Assembly (NCBI GenBank): GCA_963970005.1
Contig: CAXAMN010005225.1
Coordinates: 190,833 to 254,832 of the forward strand
Source: Durusdinium trenchii
Taxonomy: Eukaryota > Sar > Dinophyceae > Suessiales > Symbiodiniaceae
DNA length: 64,000 nucleotides
Reading direction: 5' to 3'
The stretch's first letter is position 1. Each line of letters starts with the position of its first letter. A program made the translations under genes and the position numbers. The notes beneath the pieces were generated by a model. That model was given only the letters and a program-made list of their open reading frames with translations, made no database searches and was not told the DNA's origin. Below, piece by piece: positions 11,246 to 22,900 of this stretch.

Positions 11246-14200
11246 AAAGGACCTTTGGTCTTCCGCGATGAGGAGGACGAAGCAGAACCTAGCCTTGGAC
11301 CGGAGATGGCCGAGGCAGACATCGAGCTGAAGCTGCACGTGATGGGGTCCAAAGCACTTTGGACCCAGAAACTCGGTCATTCTTCAAAATGATCAGTCCT
11401 TCATTTAATGTTTGTTTTGTTTTGGGGCTGGCCTCTGAGGATTGTGGAAACGAATTTCGGACGCCACACCACAGAGCTTCCTACAAGATTCCTTCCCCCA
11501 GGCAACCTGACCATGCTGTTTGCTCAATTTGATGGCAATGCTTCGTACCTGGATTGAATGAAGTTTGGTGAGTTCTAAGAGTCAAACTTCAAAGGGTGCA
11601 AATTTGAGAATCGAGGTTTGCCCACTTCTACCGGCGATATAGAAGCAAGTGGCACCACTTGCTCAGATTCTCTGCCCCAACAAACTTTCCAGCATGCGAC
11701 GACTGCACCTGCTACAAGACTGCGTTTGAAGATGCATCTGAATCTGTGGTCGCATAGGATAAAACTACTAGTTTCTACTATCTACTTGAACCAGAAGTTT
11801 CTTCATACTGATTACGGCCAAGCCCAGGATGCTTTGGACCGGTTCACGATCGCTCGACAGTACAAGTCCCACTTGGACGCAGTGGGGGAAGATCGAAGGC
11901 TAGAGGCCTATTTGCAGGAGCTTTGAGGGTGTACGGTTACTCCACTAGAAGCATTATAAGTTTGCAAATCATTGTCAGGAGTGCACTCCCTGGGATGGCA
12001 GCGCCACCCTCTTCATCCATACCGAAACCTGTCTTCAAAACTTCGAAACGATGCGCACCAGAACACGTCAAGGTTGGTGTCATAGTCATGGCTGATCCTT
12101 TTCTTCACGCAGTAAGGATGGTATGGACCAGGCCAAGTGGGCGATACCCAGGTGTCGCCGAGGCCAACTCAGTAAAACCATTGCCAAGTTTGACCGGCCC
12201 AAAACGAAGGTACAGGGGCTTTGGCTCCATGGGATTGCTATGTTCCTTTTCGCATTATGTCCAAAGCTTCCTGCCGACGGCTCGATGGTCGCTGAGTGTC
12301 TATGTCGAAGCCTCGATTACATGTTCAAGTACTGTGAAGAGAATGACTATGCAGCCCCAAGACGTATGTTCCTGTGGGTGTGCATGGCTTGCTTGAGATG
12401 TTTTCAGAATCATCCCTGTGATCTCACGCGTCTTACCACCTTTTGCCAGGTGGACAACACCGTGAAGGAGTCCAAGAACAACACCATGTTCAAGCTGCTA
12501 TGCTACATCTTGTTGCAGCGGGGGCTGGAGGTATGTGGCATATTCATGTCCCGCGTGGGACACACACATTGCTGTTTGGGAAACTTGACAAGAGTATGGT
12601 GACAGGTCAATATGTTTGCTTTGTCTCAGTGGCTTTGTTGTCTCCATTTGCGCCCTGCCCTTCTATTGTTCTCCGAGACCAATGCTATGGATTGATTTCA
12701 AGGGCAATGAAGTTTCAAGATGTTCTATGTGATGATGACCACATAGTGGAGTGCCTTGAACTTCATGCCAAACTTCTGGTTGATACTTCAGTTGTGAAGA
12801 GAACATGAAAAACTGCAAAATACCAGGTCAAGTTAGTTAGACTCAGGACGTTGAAGCGTATTGTGAAGACTGTCAATCTCACTTCTTGGCTGGGAAAAGC
12901 TGAAGTCATTGTCGAAAAGCTGCAATCTTCTCGGGACTTTAAGGGTTGGCTATTTGACTGCACCCCAGAGCAAAGAGCTGCATTCAGATTAAAGTTGCGT
13001 GTCAGTGTAACACAGTGTTGTTGAATCATCCAACCTGTTAGCTTCAGGCTGGAGACTGCTCCGGTTCAATTCTCTGGAGGAATGAAGGAGGATTCCTCCG
13101 GAGCGCATGCGTTCATCTTTTTGCGGCGCCGAGGCTACCCAAGTTGTTTGAAGCTTCTATGTTTTTGGCTGTTGCAAAAATCTTTGAATCACACTCCTGT
13201 GGCAGATGTACCACAGCACCTTCTCAGAGATTGCACTTCTATGAAATGGGCGGAGTGCAACAACGATGTAATTTGCCTTGTTAAGCGATATGCGTCGGAT
13301 GAAGACCTGTCCCAGGACAGTTGTTGTTTGTTGGCGCTTGGCTTAACCTGATGTAAGTCATTGAGCCTGAAGGACCCAGTTTTGGTTTGGCCAGCAGCCT
13401 TTATGGACCTTATGCCACCACTGCCTCAAATTCCCAGACCGGTTCGGCCTTATGACTTGGAGCGCAGGTTGAAGCTTTTGAACTTAGCCGACGCCCTTCT
13501 TGAAGCAGAACCAACTGAGGCCTCGCGTCGTACTGTCAGGTACATGTGCAGGCTGGCGGAAGTTGATGTGGAGCCTGCTCCGCTACCAAGGCTAAGTTGG
13601 ATCCTTGAGAGGAGCACCGATGAGTTTGATGCTTTATTGCGATTTGATGGCAGTAGTATCGGCAACATGATGAGCCAACTGATCCCTCAAATGAGATTCA
13701 GTGCCAAATTTCGCAGGGTGCGCTGAAAACATGTTTCTTGCTACTGTGTTGGTATGTCAACCATAGCTGCGTCAAAACCATGCCATACAAACAGTTTGCA
13801 GCTGCCTGAAACTGGAGATTTCGTATAGCAGTTTCGCACTCAACGACTGGTGATTGAAGAGATCAAATCCTCGAAACAGGACTGAGTGTTTGTTTGGTTT
13901 TGTTTCTTTTGTTCCACCAACTCTTCAACCGCCACAGCTCTCCACTACAAAGCCGCTGTCAGCAGGACGTCATGAGCACACCAGTTCCACAGCCTAGGCG
14001 TGGCCGTTCAATGTGACTGAAAGGCTTCCAGCAACTCTTTTCGGGAGGCCAAAAAAACGTGCTCCGCCACTGCCTAACATCTTCATCGGGGGCACAGAGG
14101 AACATCCAATTTTCCTAGACTCCCAGCCCAACGACACGGATGAGGTTCGCCCACGTTTGCCTTTTGTTCATGCAGGGTTTTGTTTTTAGGTAATCAAGTA

Positions 14201-16683
14201 GTTTTTCTGTCAGGGGATTGCGAGTCCGACTCCTACAAAACGGCCTCGCCATGCTTTTACCACGCCCCTGGATTCCGCTTCTCCAGTGGAGTCCGAAGCC
14301 GCAGTGAGGATCAGCCTGGATCCCTATGTGACTGCTCAAGTTGCTTTGTGGGATGTTGGGGCAAAGATCGACCAACAAGTAAAGGATCCCAAAGTGTGTG
14401 TTCGTAAGCTGTTCGAATGCTTACGAATTTTGTCAGCTGCTTGTGTGCAAATTTCAGAAGCCCAGCTTACTGAAAGCAGAAGCTCAGCAGGTTGAACAGT
14501 TGACACCTCTGTGTGTGAAGTGAAAATATACCATTGTTTGGATCGTAGAATGAAGTCATTGTCGTGCTTAGTTTGCTCCACCATGCAACAATGTGGTCCT
14601 GGCTGCAATAAGCGCTCTGTTGGTTTAAAGGATTCTTTTGGCCCAAGTGCTCGAACCTACCCAGCAACATCGAAGATGAACCTTGTTGGCAATTTTGAAA
14701 ACAAGATCAACTTGCTTGCATTACTTCCATGAAGCCCGCATGACCAGGAAAGGTTTGAAGCTGAAGGACGCCGTGAGATTGGCCAGGCTTGATGCCAGGC
14801 CTTGGGATGTTCAGTGGATACTTTTGGGCATTAGGGTTCTTTCTTGGCAGGGTCAGTCCGGTGAAGAAACTGGTCATGAAGAAGGTGCACCAGAAAGTCA
14901 AAACCACTGGGAGAACCGAGTTCCCTTCCCATGATTCTGCTTCGAATTGTACTGTACCAGCTGTTCTCGCAGGAAACGCTGGCCCAAAACCAGCACCTAC
15001 AAGGCTTCGGAGGAACACCCAGTGGGACCTAAGACAGTGCATGCTTCCTTCAATTGGGCCCATCGTTTCATGAGTCGCCTTTTTGACAGCTTTGGCAAAC
15101 GAAAAGTCCTGAAGAAGCTATCTCAATGGAGATGGTATGCGTCTACTTGTTTCTCCGGGGTGGGATGCGCAGAGAGTGTAGCTCGTTTGATTAATTACTA
15201 GTTCGAGTTGCCGACAATTCCGATTTATTTGCATAAAAACATATTAAATATCTTCATCTCCACCCTGTGCGCCCAGGCATTGCTGAGCATCCAGCACAAT
15301 GCCGACAAAGAGCTGCAGGCTGCAGGCCTTCCGAGCAAAGGCCATGTCAATATGAAGTGGGCCTGTGAGATTGACTCAGCATGTCAGAAGGTCCTTGCAA
15401 GGTCATACGATGTATGCTGTTTCGGAAATATCATGGAGTTGGACAGCACGTCTTCGCACTGCTACTGCACAACCCACGGTCAACAATGCCCATACAAGAT
15501 GGTGGCAACCAAGAAACGAAACTGGGAATCAAACATGAATATTATATGTTGGAAAGGCATTTCAGCTCCTTATGTTACTTCGATGATATTGTAACTTATT
15601 CTCAACACATAAAAAGCAGCTAAGGATCACGTGTGATTCTGGCAGGAGAGTGTTTCAATCACTAGATTGATGGAAATCAACAATAAGTATGAGTAACTTG
15701 ACAGTCATGTTACTTCACTGATTTCTCTGTATCCTTCTCGCTTCCCAGGACCACCTTGCACCTCGTACAGCAAAATGGGCCTGGGCAGGAAGAAGAATGA
15801 TCCTGTCTTTGCCACGCATGAAAAGTTTTACCAAGAGGCCCCTGGAAACGCAGACATTTTACTGCTGGAAAACGTTCCAGAGTACCCTATCGACCAAATG
15901 GTGAGGGGTTTGCTTGGTCCTGAGTAGTGGACTTCGGTTTCCTGCAAAGTTGACCCTCGACTGTTTGGAATTGGTTGCAGCAGACCTCGCAACTATGGGA
16001 TCGCATGGAAGCGATCAGCCTACACTTGGGATAAGGTGTTTCCTTTCGAGGCTGTGCTGGAGTCTTTAAAGGCCAGGCCCTCTCTCTCAGCGAACGACTA
16101 CTGGTTCATGAAATTGCCACCATCAAGGCTGAGTATGGCTGAAGAATTTTGGCTGCCCTAGAGCCTCTAGAGTTCAAACCACATTGATGCCACTAAGAGC
16201 CACTGAGTATACTGCCAGAAATCAGCTCGCTGAGGAGGAGAACTTGGAGGATTACCTGGACGAGCACCAATTCAAGCAAAGCGCACATGTGGTCGACCTA
16301 TGTCAATTGGTTCGTAATGGTCGGGGCAGGTGTGATTCCATCGAACACCACTTGCCTACCCTCACAACAAATTCGGGCAAGCTCTTTTCAAAGGTGGGGT
16401 AGGGTCAATGTCAGTCTTATGAAGAATTGCAAACAGTAGGTCTTTGATTCGAGCAACTCCAACACCCCAGGTGCACGGCAGGTTCCTCAGCGCAGAGGAG
16501 TTGTTTGCAACTCATTGTTTGCCAGTTGAACACGCCCAAGCTTGTATTGCAGGAAGCCCCAGAGTCAATTTAAGTGGGGTCGCCCATACATCGAAAGTTA
16601 AAATGTCAGGGAACTGCATGAATTTGCCGAGCCTGGGCAGCTTCATCTTTGCTGCAATCCTGGGTTTGGAGAAAAAGCACTGA
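11246..16683 (+). CDS. DNA (cytosine-5) methyltransferase, multi-exon, with in-frame TAG
   Basis: C5-MTases transfer methyl from SAM to cytosine in DNA. The catalytic domain is spread over the last five exons: ~14940-15177 (motif I CFSGVGCAES), 15277-15556 (CEID, then Cys-rich CYCTTHGQQC), 15749-16132 (motif IV GPPC with the catalytic Cys, motif VI ENVPEY, motif VIII RPRNYGIAWKR), 16200-16393 (LPTLTTNSGKLF, motif IX region) and 16471-16683 (motif X MSGNCMNLPSLGSF, stop TGA). The joins are phase-exact with donors GT, GC, GT and GT. N-terminal exons with no recognised domain are likely at 11246-11390, ~11800-11926, ~12120-12540, ~12715-12805, ~12830-13020, ~13361-13720, 14010-14133, 14226-14395 and 14730-14940, but their joins are not proven. 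The TAG at 15925-15927 lies between motifs VI and VIII. The gene may be a pseudogene. Related MTases occur inside dinoflagellate retrotransposons, but this copy has introns. Confidence 0.85.
14010..14133 (+). CDS. Probable N-terminal exon of the C5-MTase gene
   Basis: It reads LFGRPKKRAPPLPNIFIG and ends near a GTTCGC donor after DTDE. The basic RPKKR run resembles a nuclear localisation signal. The next likely exon (14226-14395) reads SPTPTKRPRHAFTTP and then VALWDVGAKIDQQVKDPK. Assignment to this gene rests on strand and proximity only. Confidence 0.5.
15277..15556 (+). CDS. C5-MTase exon with CEID and Cys-rich segment
   Basis: Acceptor CCCAG|GCA follows donor AGT|GTAGCT at 15177/15178 and joins CAES to ALLSIQHNADKEL in phase 0. 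CEID at about 15368 fits the acidic residue that binds the ribose of SAM (motif II). The exon ends one base into a Gly codon at a GC donor; the next exon starts GA and completes GPPC. Confidence 0.8.
15749..16132 (+). CDS. C5-MTase catalytic exon interrupted by TAG
   Basis: The exon carries the catalytic Cys in PPCTSYSKMG and the ENVPEY motif. Reading through from 15901 gives VRGLLGPE, then TAG, then WTSVSCKVDPRLFGIG and RPRNYGIAWKR in the same frame. The 27 bases 15901-15927 begin GTGAGG and end TAG, so they look like a tiny intron of 27 bases, but the text on either side reads as normal family sequence and a nonsense mutation is simpler. The exon ends at a GTATGG donor after one base of the next codon. 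Confidence 0.75.
16471..16683 (+). CDS. C5-MTase last exon with motif X
   Basis: Acceptor CCCAG|GTG joins KLFSK to VHGRFLSAEELF in phase 0. Motif X (MSGNCMNLPSLGSF) packs against motif I in folded C5-MTases. The frame ends LGLEKKH and TGA, a natural C terminus a few residues after the last helix of the domain. Confidence 0.8.
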   Translation: MHGRFLSAEELFATHCLPVEHAQACIAGSPRVNLSGVAHTSKVKMSGNCMNLPSLGSFIFAAILGLEKKH

Positions 16684-16907
16684 ACACAGATCAAGAAGGA
16701 TCTGAATTAGATTCAACCGTCATTTAGAGAATGACCAATTAGATGGAAGCGTGCACAACCTCACACTGGCTTTCAAAAAATGTGTATGAGCTGATAAGCT
16801 GAACAGTGAAATTGATCGAAATCAATCCAGGAGCAGTCCACATTGCACAGGGATCTTTATTTTTGCGCAGCCGTCTTTTTGTGAACAAGTGGTGCCTTCT
16901 TGAGAGG

Positions 16908-19900
16908 ATGGGTAAGCGTGCTGGGATCGCCACGCCACCATCCTCGGCGAAGGCGGCAAAGCTGGGCCTGGGACCATGGGGAAACAAAATGGCTTTGGCT
17001 TTGAAGACACTTGTCTCACCGCTGTGTTGTTGTACTGTTGGAAAGTAAAGGCTTGCCGGAATAGCTCAGGAACTTTGATCCTATGCGGGATGAACATCCA
17101 ATCACTTGGCTAGTTGACAATTTGAACCACTCCCTCTATGATCCACTGCATTGCTGGATTGCAGACAAGCTTGGTTCATATCGCAAGCCTGACTTAGTCA
17201 CTATGCCTGAGACATGGCTTAAACATAGCGTCAAATCACTGTGCTAAATCCTTTCAGTGAAACAATTGTGGTACCAGGGTGGTTGGGTGGATTGTGACTT
17301 CCGAGGACCGTGGTGTGACGTCACCCTTCCAGGTCCCACTCCTTGCATTCCTTTTCAGGACACCGCCTGATGGGTTGCCGATTCTTGAAGATTGGTCATC
17401 GACCGCGCATAGCATATGGGGGTTGGGATATGAAGCGTGGCGCGAACCACTTGAGCTGAAACCCACTCGCCCTGACATGTTGGGGTGTCCGATGCAGTTT
17501 GCCAGCGTTGAAGCCACCAAAGGGCTTGGCAGACTTGGTGTCTTGCTCTTTTCTGTCACCTACACTTTCGTCAGCTTCCCCACGAGCTTGTCCGATGAGG
17601 AGCTGACTGATTTCCAGAGGCTCGGGACCAGAGTCGCCACAAAAGCAAAACGCTACTAAAACCAAAACCCCAATAATTTTTAAGGGGGAAGATATAAAAG
17701 GGTCGCCTTTGGAAAATGCAACATACAAATTTTCCAAAGGTGAGGCTGGCAGTGCCAGCCTCGCCTTTGACATAGGCATCCTCGCCTCCAGGAAAGGTTA
17801 AATTCTTTGGAGGATTTGGGTGAGACACCATGGAAATGCCCCAGAGGTGAGGCTGAGGGTGCCAGGGTCGCCTTTGACATATCTTCCCTTGCCTGTTTTA
17901 ATGATTTTGGCGTATTTTGGCCCAGGTGGAAGGGGTCTTGAGGTGAGGGGACCATCTTGAAAGGTGAGGCTGGCACCGCCAGCCTCGCCTTTGGAAAATT
18001 TGTATGTCAAATTTTCCAAAGGTGACCCTTTTATACCCCCAGCTATGTTTTCCACTAAATGTCAAAAAGGTATAGTTGGATCTAAGCTTACCTATTTGAA
18101 TGGTTTCTCCTGGCTTTTTCGGTTCAGGGAAGGCTGTAAAATTCGTTTGGGGGAGTTGGTTTCATTGGTCAGGTAGCCTCCACCCCTTTTCACTGAGAGC
18201 CTTTGTCTTCACACTTTCAACTCTACTGAGACCCCCTGGCGCACAGGTGGCTGCAGTCCGCTGCGGAAGTGGCCTGTGTGTTCATTCCACAGCTCAACGA
18301 GCAGGACTATGTGTGGCGAAGAATCCAGAACAGCCAGCAGCAAGCAGAGCGCCAGCGGAAGTCTGTCTTACAGATGACCCTGACCTTCCATGAGCGTGCG
18401 AATTCCATACAAAAGGAGACATTGTAATTAAACTAAACTCAGATGAAATCTGCTTCAATGTTTGGTCACAAAGACTTTAATCTGCTACTCATCTACAACA
18501 TCCTTTGAACCTTGAAGTCTTAAGGTCTCTAAAGATGGAGTTGGCATGAGTTACATAGCTGTCCCTGGCTAGGAGCAACCAGAGCAGGACTACAAGTCTG
18601 CTTTCCTTGCGGCGGTGGATGAGTACAACCAGTATGGATTGAACGCAGGCACCGGGAAGCACCGAATCGACAAAGCCACTGCTTCAGCGATGTTTGGCTT
18701 TAAGGCCATGTGGTTTGAAGACTTCCCAAAACTCCCATGTTGGTAGGATGATTTTAGCACTGAACCCAAGGGTCCAACAGGGATTGGAGTATCGGGGTCG
18801 AGATCGAGATTCCTGGGCCTGCAGGTTGGAGTCAACGACAAGGTCTGGCGCATGATCCAACAGCACCTTCATGTGCACCGATGGGAACAGTCAGGTTGGA
18901 AAGGGAAAGGGGCAGGTCGTATGGCATGGTCCAAACATAAAAACGACATTATCCAAAATCTAAACATAAAACATATAAAACAATGATGCTTGCTTTCGGC
19001 TTTCTAATGGAAAACAATATTGACACATGACCGGTGTCATTCCTAATAATCATTCTTGTCCCTGTGCAGCTTTCTCCCAGCACGTGCTGCTCAATGCTAG
19101 ATGGCTCCTGGGTGGTGCTCCAAAAGGTCTGGAGGGCCTTTGGATGGAATTGTTGACCACCAACGATCTGAAGCAACATCTTTTTATGCAGCGCGTCTTC
19201 TTTGTGTTTGACATCACAAAGAGAAAGGCTGGAAAGGCCCAAATCCTGAGGATGTCACCTGAGACTTGGGACCAAGAATGCGATCGTGCTTGCTTGATGG
19301 GGGCCATCTTGCAATCCATGGAGAGCTTTAGAGACCCAAGCAACACGCTTTGCTTTCCAGAAAAGGTCTTGAAGGACATCATGAACCGGTTTGTTGAGGG
19401 GAGCCTTGGACATACGTTCAACTGTTTCTTTTCTATTGGCGGTCTCTCCTGCTTTTGCTGAAAATATACAGGGACTTTCCTGGAGGGGCACAAGCTTTGG
19501 ATTTGGGCAGGATACAGTAGACTGCTCTTTCCAAATCTGTAGTAGAATGAAAACCTCCAAATCCCAGGGACTACAATGATGAGCTCAAGAACCTCCTGGA
19601 GCTGATGGACCCGGCTTTCAAGGTTGAACAGGTCACGATTTGGAATGAGAACCTACCAAAGCACCAGCAGATCGTTCCCGATGAAGACGCCATGGCAGCT
19701 GCAGATGGAGCTCTTGAAAAGATGCAGTCAAACCATGCCAAAATCTTGTTCGAAGCCGACTCGCTGGCCCTAGCCCGTGATGCTTCCCAGTTGGCTGGCC
19801 TCTATCAGTTGCAGCTCAATACACAAAGAGCTGCTCGCCTGGCCAAGGTTCAACACTTGAAGGAGCAAAACTCTATCGGAGCTGCACTCATCGCCAACTT

Positions 19901-22900
19901 CATGGATGAGAGATCCAAGCATGTTGGGGGTCCTCTTTCCGATTTGAAGAATGAGATCTTGAAGGACTGTATGGCACGCAATAGCAGCACCAAGCTCTCA
20001 TTGAATAATGTCAAGAACTCACTGGTTCCTGGTTGAATACCATCACCATCAGCAAGTTATCACGGTCAGCAAGTTTGTCCCATATTTAACCTAATATGTT
20101 TGAACAACATCTAAATGTTCTTTAGACAATCCCCAAACCTGTTTCTCAACCCTGAGTACACCGCGCAGTTGAACAAAGCGGACGATTCCCTGGTGATATG
20201 GCTGGACTTCATGAAGTTCGGGCGAGTGACAAACGTGGATTTGAACAATCTGGTGACGATGCTTAGCCAGGCCATCAGTGCAATGCCTGCAAAGGCAGTG
20301 GGCTTCGCTGTGGCGCCGAGCCTTGCATCGGAAAGGAGGAGTGGGCTCAATGCAGAGCTGAGGACAGGTTGGGGGAACTTTAGGGTTAAGTTAAATGTTT
20401 GTCACTGTTCTATTTTCCAAAAGCCAATGTAAGGATCAATGGCCTTAGCCGCCACTATCCAGAAGTGGCTTTAGTAACCCTTACCCTCAAGGCGAATCGA
20501 AGACAAGCTGGAAGCCAAGTCGCTGAAGTATGAGACCGTGTTTTTGCGGTGCGAGAACGCGCCAGCAAAAAAGAAGGTGCCTGTGGTGTTCCCTGCATGG
20601 CTTATCTTCGACCACGGAACGATGCCAGACAATGTGTGGTCGCAATGCCAGCTCCTACAACATAGGTGGGCAGTGTTTCAAAAAGTGGTCAGGTAGGTGC
20701 TGCAGTCCGACTCAGTCAGTTAGACACTAGATGCAATTTCACTCGTTTCATAATGTTTAATGTATAATGTCAAGAACTTGTACTAGTAGAACCTTTCACC
20801 CCAGGTCAACCTATGGGCTGCTGCCATGGACACCTGAATCGCAGTATGTGATCCCCAATGTCAAGGATGGGCTACCATCAGCTGCCGAAGGCATGAGGCA
20901 GGTTGGAGTGTCAGTGTGAAACATATTCATGATCAATCGATAGAACCAAAGTCTTGTGGATTGTCTCGAGACTTTAAAAAATTATAGAAATGTCTTGAGC
21001 CCTTGTCGGCACAACCTTCTTGGTAACCCTTGCGACAGGGCCCTGAGTGACTTCCAAGAGAATGCTCAGCTGCTGACCGGTGAAGCAATGCCCAACAGTG
21101 TGATGGAAGCCTTGTTGGCTGAGTCGCCAAATGCTGGGAACCAGGTGGGCATCCTCAACCTATCGCCTTATGAAGGGTCCTTGGAGCTCATGTGCCTGAA
21201 GTACCACCTTCGCACCGATTACAAATTGAAGAGCCTATCTTTGTCGACTGACATTCTGCTCACAGGACACACTGAAAAGCAAGTGGCCTTCACTTTGTTG
21301 GAGGCCAGATTGCTTTAAACCAGTTTCGAATTATAGCAATAAATATGGGGGGACCAGTGTTCATCCAACTTCATGGACATTTAATAAAAGAAAACAGTCT
21401 GGCGCAATGCGGTGGGCGGTGCATCCCAAAAATCATCAAATTTGTCAGGATTGGAAGCAAGGTGGAAACTTGCTGCCGGCGAGTGCAAGACCGTATGACC
21501 CTGTCCCTCCTGCAGCCCACACTCTTGACATCACCAAGTACCCGCTCAAAATGGCAACACTTTCGCTGGACACCACCCAGTCTGGGTGGAATCAGTTCAA
21601 AGTGCAGCTGAGCAATGAGGTAAGAAGCAAGCATCTCTCGGATGTGGTGAATGCTCCCAAATGGAGAGAATTGATACTGGACTTTGACAAGAAGTCACTC
21701 GACTTAACCCAACATTGTGTGTGATATTCTTTGGTTTCGAAAGTTTCAATGGTGGCTAAACCAGAATCTGCAAACCTTTTGATTTTTTTGATTGGTCTCT
21801 GGTGTGAAGGCTAGTGACCAGTGACTAGAGGGATTCCCAATAATTTTGAAGTTAAACATTGCGAGGTTTTGTTGCAATGCCGCTGCGATCCCAGAGCGTT
21901 CAATGGTGCCTGCAAGGGAGGAGCCCGCTTGTCCGCCACCATGGAACTCGGAGCCATTGGACCTGGATGGCTTGGTGGACCGCTACACCATTGAGGGCAA
22001 GATTCCGGGCAGGGTTCCACAAACATCGCTGTTCATGGTGCTTGCGACGGACCGCAAAGGGGAGAGGTCAGAGGTATTATCGACCCAACGGTTCAAGCTC
22101 TTCATGGTTACTTGCCTGCTTTGTTTCACACAAGTGAAGGCAACCCTTTGTAGGGATCATTCTTGTAATGATGGAAAGTTCTTACACAGTATACTAAGGA
22201 ATTTGATTCAGTTGCAATACTGCCTGACTCACAAAAACAATAAATTTATCCCATCGCCCAGGTGGCACACCAAGACATCACCCTGTCCGAGAAGGAATGG
22301 GTCATAGCCCATGGCAAATCAACCTTCATGACGCCTGAGAAGTCCGCGAAGCTTACCAGAGAGTATACCGGCGTAGGTGGGGTTGCTCTATTGGTGGGTC
22401 AAGGTATGCTGGTGTAATTTCTAAAACCGATTCAAGTTGGAATGCATTGCCATCAGTTTTGCTCGAGTCATGCATTGCACCCACCGAGGCAATTTGGGAT
22501 CAGATTCTAGGGAGATACGGTTTTTGAGTAGGATCAGGTCCTATTCGCCATGTCTCTCAGTTTGAATGCAGTGTTGGCCATGCATGGCTTCAAACAGGCA
22601 AGGCTTCAAACAAACCGCAGCTTTCCATGATCATTTTCGGTGGGAATAGGTCCTGAGCTACTCTAAGCTGCGAAACGTTGCCACAGGACCTTGATACGAT
22701 GTTAGACCGAAGCCCTGGTGCTTGCCAAACACCTGCGAATGCTGTCGTTGGAAACTTAATTCCTGAATGGACCTCAAGGGGTTCTGTTGCTTTCAGTTGA
22801 CTTGCAAAAAAGTCATCCCTGCACTGCCTCATGATTGAGGTCCCCAATCCCAGCCCTCCTGCTGCTCGATCAGCTGAGAAGGCAACGCCGCCGCAAATTA

